Positions 13,763 to 16,083 of a stretch of DNA of 16,083 nucleotides are shown here, piece after piece. Each line of letters opens with the position of its first letter. The first letter of the stretch is position 1. Origin of the DNA: JAFDZV01 sp048594725 (GTDB taxonomy: Bacteria; Bacteroidota; Ignavibacteria; OLB7). The DNA is taken from assembly GCA_048594725.1 (NCBI GenBank), contig JBMDXA010000215.1, forward strand, positions 1-16,083, in the 5' to 3' direction. The notes under the pieces are model-generated. The model saw only the letters and a list, made by a program, of their open reading frames with translations, ran no database searches and had not been told where the DNA came from. The position numbers were made by a program, and so were the translations under genes.

Positions 13763-14098
13763 ATGAACGCTATCATCCTCAACGACGGCCTGAAGCTGGC
13801 AATGGAATGGGGAGAAGAATGGCTGCAACCAATCCAGGAGCGGCTCGGTAGAAGCCATCCCGCATTGGACCGGAAGGAGCTGGACCGCTACGACAAGACC
13901 TGCAGAGCCGCCATGCAGCGCGGTCACCGGCTGGTTCCCCTCTGCTGGCGCCGGCCGGGAACGGATGAAACGACGGCATTGGCGGCGTTCATCGAACAGA
14001 TGCGCAAGGAGTACGAGTGGATATCGGATGAGAATCTGAACAGGCTTTATTCCCAGGGCATGTATTACGCCTGGAAGAACGGCGATATTCCCCTGTAG
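13763..14098 (+). CDS. Uncharacterised small helical protein, 111 residues
   Basis: The start is ATG 13763, 22 bases after the preceding gene, with no clear ribosome binding site. The sequence is rich in charged and aromatic residues and is probably helical: LKLAMEWGEEWLQPIQERLGR, LDRKELDRYDKTCRAAM and FIEQMRKEYEWISDENLNRLYSQGMYYAW. It has no signal peptide, membrane segment or catalytic motif. I have the impression that proteins with this 'EWGE.WL.PIQ.RL...HP.L...ELD.Y' layout recur in diverse bacteria, but I cannot name the family. It lies between two other small unknown genes on the same strand and may be co-transcribed with them. Confidence 0.65.
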   Translation: MNAIILNDGLKLAMEWGEEWLQPIQERLGRSHPALDRKELDRYDKTCRAAMQRGHRLVPLCWRRPGTDETTALAAFIEQMRKEYEWISDENLNRLYSQGMYYAWKNGDIPL

Positions 14099-14130
14099 GA
14101 TCATGTCGGCGAAATTCCCCATTTTCCACC

Positions 14131-14460
14131 ATGCGTTATCCCGTTACTCCCGATGGCCGCTACTTCATCGTCAAGGGGAAGCTGTGGCGATGTTCCAACC
14201 CTGCGCTTCCGGAAGCGGAGCGCGAACGGCTCGTGCACGACCTGATGAAAGCCCGCTCCGATATCCGCCGGGCCGGGCAGCGGGATGATCCCGATGCAAC
14301 TGCCGAAGCCCGCACGCGTGTGCATGCGGCGAAGGTTGCCCTCGGCGAGCGAGGCGCGGTCTGGTGGGATGACGGTGCTCCGGACTACAACCGCAGGAAC
14401 GTGGAGAACACCCCGTACAGAGACTGGTACCAGAAGCAGGGCCGTGAGGAAGGGGAATGA
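14131..14460 (+). CDS. Conserved hypothetical protein, 109 residues, MRYPVTPDGRYF type
   Basis: The start is ATG 14131. It opens MRYPVTPDGRYFIVKGKLWR and then CSNPALPEAERERLVHDLMK, a pattern I recall from uncharacterised small proteins that are common in Proteobacteria. The C-terminal half has VHAAKVALGERGAVWWDDGAPDYNR and ENTPYRDWY. There is no signal peptide. The strongly conserved aromatic/Asp segment GAVWWDDGAPDYNR suggests a binding surface, but no enzyme motif is visible. If the family really is mainly proteobacterial, this gene could have been transferred; its base composition does not obviously differ from its neighbours. It is 32 bases downstream of the previous small gene. Function unknown. 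Confidence 0.72.
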   Translation: MRYPVTPDGRYFIVKGKLWRCSNPALPEAERERLVHDLMKARSDIRRAGQRDDPDATAEARTRVHAAKVALGERGAVWWDDGAPDYNRRNVENTPYRDWYQKQGREEGE

Positions 14461-14579
14461 TGAGAGGCAGTGAACGGATGAACTCAACAAAAAGTAACAG
14501 ATCATCGTGGTAGCCTGATATCCCTTCCCCTCCCATCTTGCATTTCATGCGATATGCGAACAGGTGCGGCCACCATCGC

Positions 14580-14591
14580 ACGACCGGTCGT
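14580..14591. promoter_or_regulatory. Perfect 12-base palindrome before the HAD gene
   Basis: ACGACCGGTCGT is fully self-complementary and lies 40 bases before the ATG at 14632, in a 171-base gap. A pyrimidine-rich run (CTCTCTTTTCTTTTT) follows. It could be an operator for a dimeric regulator, or the stem of a weak terminator for the preceding gene; nothing in the window identifies a regulator. Confidence 0.3.
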
Positions 14592-14631
14592 TTCCTTCCT
14601 CTCTCTTTTCTTTTTGCGCCGATAATTTTCG

Positions 14632-15258
14632 ATGAAGTATAAAGTCGCGATTTTCGATTTCGATGGAACCCTTGCGGACTCACTCCCATGGTTCATCACC
14701 GTAGTAAACCAGATCGCCGAGCGCTATGATTTCAAGCCGATCCAGGAGAGCGATCACCGTACGTTGCGCGGCTACGATGCGCGCAAGGTGCTCCAGCATC
14801 TCGGCATCCCGCTCTGGAAAGTTCCGCTGATAGCGCGCGAGATGCGCCAGCGGATGACCGGCGCGCTGGAGCATATCCTTCTGTTCGAGGGTATCGGCGG
14901 CCTGCTGGAAGAGCTCTCGCGCCGGGGAATCATCCTGGTGGTGGTAAGCTCCAATTCGGTCGATAATATCCGGCGCGTGCTCGGTCCCCGCAATGCCGCG
15001 CTGATCCGGCACTACGAGTGTGGTGCATCCCTGTTCGGCAAGGGGAAGAAATTCCGGAAAGTATTGAAGGCATGCGGCGTGGCCCCCTCCGAAGCGATCT
15101 GCATCGGCGATGAGATACGCGATCTCCAGGCGGCGCGCGGAGAAAAGATCCCGTTCGGCGCTGTCACCTGGGGCTATACCACACCGGAATCGATCGCGGC
15201 CTGCTCGCCGGATGAGCTTTTCATCACCGTCGATGAGATCGCCACGAAGCTGGCGTAG
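14632..15258 (+). CDS. HAD-family hydrolase, phosphoglycolate-phosphatase-like
   Basis: The protein has 208 residues from ATG 14632, with no clear ribosome binding site. All four HAD motifs are present: VAIFDFDGTLADS (nucleophile D9, acid/base D11), motif II VVSSNS (S106/S107), motif III Lys in FGKGKKFRK (K138 or K140), and motif IV IGDEIRD (D160 and D164). An alpha-helical cap between residues 15 and 90 places it in the phosphoglycolate phosphatase subfamily. These enzymes remove phosphate from small phosphorylated metabolites. The substrate could be phosphoglycolate or a sugar phosphate and cannot be decided here. It is soluble and cytoplasmic, and is followed after 72 bases by the ABM-domain gene on the same strand. 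Confidence 0.9.
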   Translation: MKYKVAIFDFDGTLADSLPWFITVVNQIAERYDFKPIQESDHRTLRGYDARKVLQHLGIPLWKVPLIAREMRQRMTGALEHILLFEGIGGLLEELSRRGIILVVVSSNSVDNIRRVLGPRNAALIRHYECGASLFGKGKKFRKVLKACGVAPSEAICIGDEIRDLQAARGEKIPFGAVTWGYTTPESIAACSPDELFITVDEIATKLA

Positions 15259-15330
15259 AATGCCGGAAACGGAAAAAGGATGTTTGCTTCCCTGACAACT
15301 ATCATTCGGAACATTCGGAGAAAACCGCTT

Positions 15331-15678
15331 ATGATCGTAGAATATATCCGCTATCGCGTACCGCAGGAGCAGCAGGAAGCGTTCGAGCAGGGATACGTTC
15401 AGGCGCAGACATCGCTCCAGGCCTCGGCCCACTGTCTCGGGTATGAATTATCCCGTTGCGTGGAGGAGCCGGACCGGTATATTCTCCGGATCGAATGGGA
15501 CTCTATCGAAGGGCACCTTCAGGGATTTCGCGGCAGCGGAGAGTTCCGTTCCTTCCTGGGACATATCCGTGCGTTCGTGCCATTGATCGAGGAGATGCAG
15601 CACTACCAGACCACGCTCGTACGCAGTGCCCGGCAGCCTCTCCCCGCCAGCACCGGCAATGACACGGATCTGCCATAA
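15331..15678 (+). CDS. Antibiotic biosynthesis monooxygenase (ABM) domain protein
   Basis: The protein has 115 residues. The start is ATG 15331, with GGAG about ten bases upstream; an ATG at 15280 would add 17 residues. The single domain is an ABM/dimeric alpha-beta barrel: MIVEYIRYRVPQEQQEAFEQGY, HCLGYELSRCVEEPDRYILRIEWDS, and then GHLQGFRGSGEFRSFLGHI, ending EEMQHYQT. Family members are small dimeric oxygenases or quinone and haem-related enzymes, and many have no known substrate. This version, with the conserved CVEEPDRYILRIEWDS, is a broadly distributed subgroup often annotated only as ABM family. There is no signal peptide. A direct repeat of CATTCGGA (15303-15310 and 15312-15319) lies just before the start. 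Confidence 0.85.
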   Translation: MIVEYIRYRVPQEQQEAFEQGYVQAQTSLQASAHCLGYELSRCVEEPDRYILRIEWDSIEGHLQGFRGSGEFRSFLGHIRAFVPLIEEMQHYQTTLVRSARQPLPASTGNDTDLP

Positions 15679-15699
15679 TTTCCTCCACTATTTATTCTT

Positions 15700-16083
15700 A
15701 TGCTCATCGCAGTTGCCGGTCCCTATTCGGCCAATACTCCGGAACGGAGGCAGGAGAATCTCGATGCCATGAACCGTGCGGCCGCAGCCCTGATGGGTCT
15801 GGGGCATACCCCGGTGATCGGCGTCAATGCGGCGCTCCCGGTGGTGGAGATGCTGCGCGGAGAGGACCGCTACGAGGCGATCATGAAGATATCGCTGGGG
15901 GTTGTGGGGCGCTGCGACGGAATTCTGATGATCGGCGAATCCCCCGGCGCCAACCGGGAGCGGGATCTGCTGGCCGCACAGGGACGCCCGGTCTACCACA
16001 GCCTCGATGAAATGGGGGGGGGGGGGGGGGGGGGGGCGGGGGGGCGGGGGGGGGGGGGGGGGGGGCGCCGGGCGGCGGGGGCG
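15700..16083 (+). CDS. Nucleoside 2-deoxyribosyltransferase-like (DUF4406-type) protein, 3' end lost
   Basis: ATG 15700 lies 21 bases after the ABM gene. The readable part is about 105 codons and begins MLIAVAGPYSANTPERRQEN. It continues NRAAAALMGLGHTPVIGVN, then a middle segment ending CDGILMIGESPGANRERDLLA and finally RPVYHSLDEM. The N-terminal AGPYS and the SPGA..E....A motif are those of the nucleoside 2-deoxyribosyltransferase/DUF4406 fold, which binds nucleoside-type ligands; members act on nucleotides or are of unknown function. From 16014 the sequence is almost pure G, so the encoded glycines after that point are probably not real and the true C-terminus is missing. Annotate it as partial. 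Confidence 0.72.
   Translation, partial: MLIAVAGPYSANTPERRQENLDAMNRAAAALMGLGHTPVIGVNAALPVVEMLRGEDRYEAIMKISLGVVGRCDGILMIGESPGANRERDLLAAQGRPVYHSLDEMGGGGGGGAGGRGGGGGGRRAAGA
16014..16083. other. Terminal poly-G tract, probable sequencing artefact
   Basis: The last 70 bases are almost only G with a few scattered C. They interrupt a well-conserved reading frame at its 3' end. Two-colour sequencing chemistry calls G when signal is lost, so a poly-G tail at a contig edge is a known artefact. A real G-rich tract cannot be excluded, but the homopolymer length and its position at the end of the window make artefact far more likely. Confidence 0.85.

Noticed and set aside
14680..15432. A 250-codon minus-strand open frame opposite the HAD gene
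   Set aside because: Shadow of a gene with all four HAD motifs on the plus strand.
16014..16083. G-quadruplex or telomere-like G-rich element
   Set aside because: Near-homopolymer G at a contig end, with no repeat unit, is better explained by base-calling artefact.
1..16083. CRISPR array, insertion sequence or prophage
   Set aside because: No regularly spaced direct repeats, transposase motifs, terminal inverted repeats or phage structural genes were seen.

Overview
The window looks like a scaffold end from a member of the Bacteroidota/Chlorobiota (FCB) side of the bacterial tree, with moderately high GC by eye. Three things point there: a short secreted protein with a type IX secretion-type C-terminal sorting domain (277-867, minus), a neighbouring secreted protein with the 'SYQG' N-terminus common in that group, and a lipoprotein made of two-component-regulator propeller repeats. 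Many starts have no Shine-Dalgarno sequence, and TTG and GTG starts occur, which also fits. A class such as Ignavibacteria or Kapabacteria is possible, but that is inference; there is no rRNA or marker gene here.

Layout. (1) 1-867, minus strand: two secreted-protein genes, the first cut by the window start. (2) 868-1815: a long region with no credible gene. It holds several hairpins and one half of a diverged repeat. (3) 1834-9187, plus strand: seven co-directional genes for a surface sugar: a GT-B transferase, an SpsF-type cytidylyltransferase, a split transketolase (N and C chains), a class III aminotransferase, a short-chain dehydrogenase and a NeuB-type sialate synthase. A strong hairpin pair follows (9215-9301). 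(4) 9373-10200: a membrane fatty acid hydroxylase/sterol desaturase-family enzyme. (5) 10239-12785: two divergent secreted beta-propeller genes, a YCF48-like protein (minus) and a seven-bladed lipoprotein (plus). (6) 12807-16083, plus: small soluble proteins (GNAT acetyltransferase, three uncharacterised proteins, a HAD phosphatase, an ABM-fold protein and a deoxyribosyltransferase-like protein) running into about 70 bases of poly-G that look like sequencing artefact.

How the genes work together. The central cassette has the logic of a nonulosonic acid pathway: make or modify a sugar (transketolase, aminotransferase, dehydrogenase), condense it with PEP (NeuB), activate it as a CMP-sugar (SpsF) and transfer it (GT-B). 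It lacks the usual hydrolysing 2-epimerase and the recognisable legionaminate or pseudaminate precursor enzymes, and it contains a two-chain transketolase instead. Its product is therefore not predictable from known pathways and is the best candidate for new biology here. A second, smaller curiosity is a diverged repeat at about 1264-1292 and 11410-11438: read on opposite strands, both copies encode LYQxQxYRDAA, and 7 of the 9 core differences fall at third codon positions.
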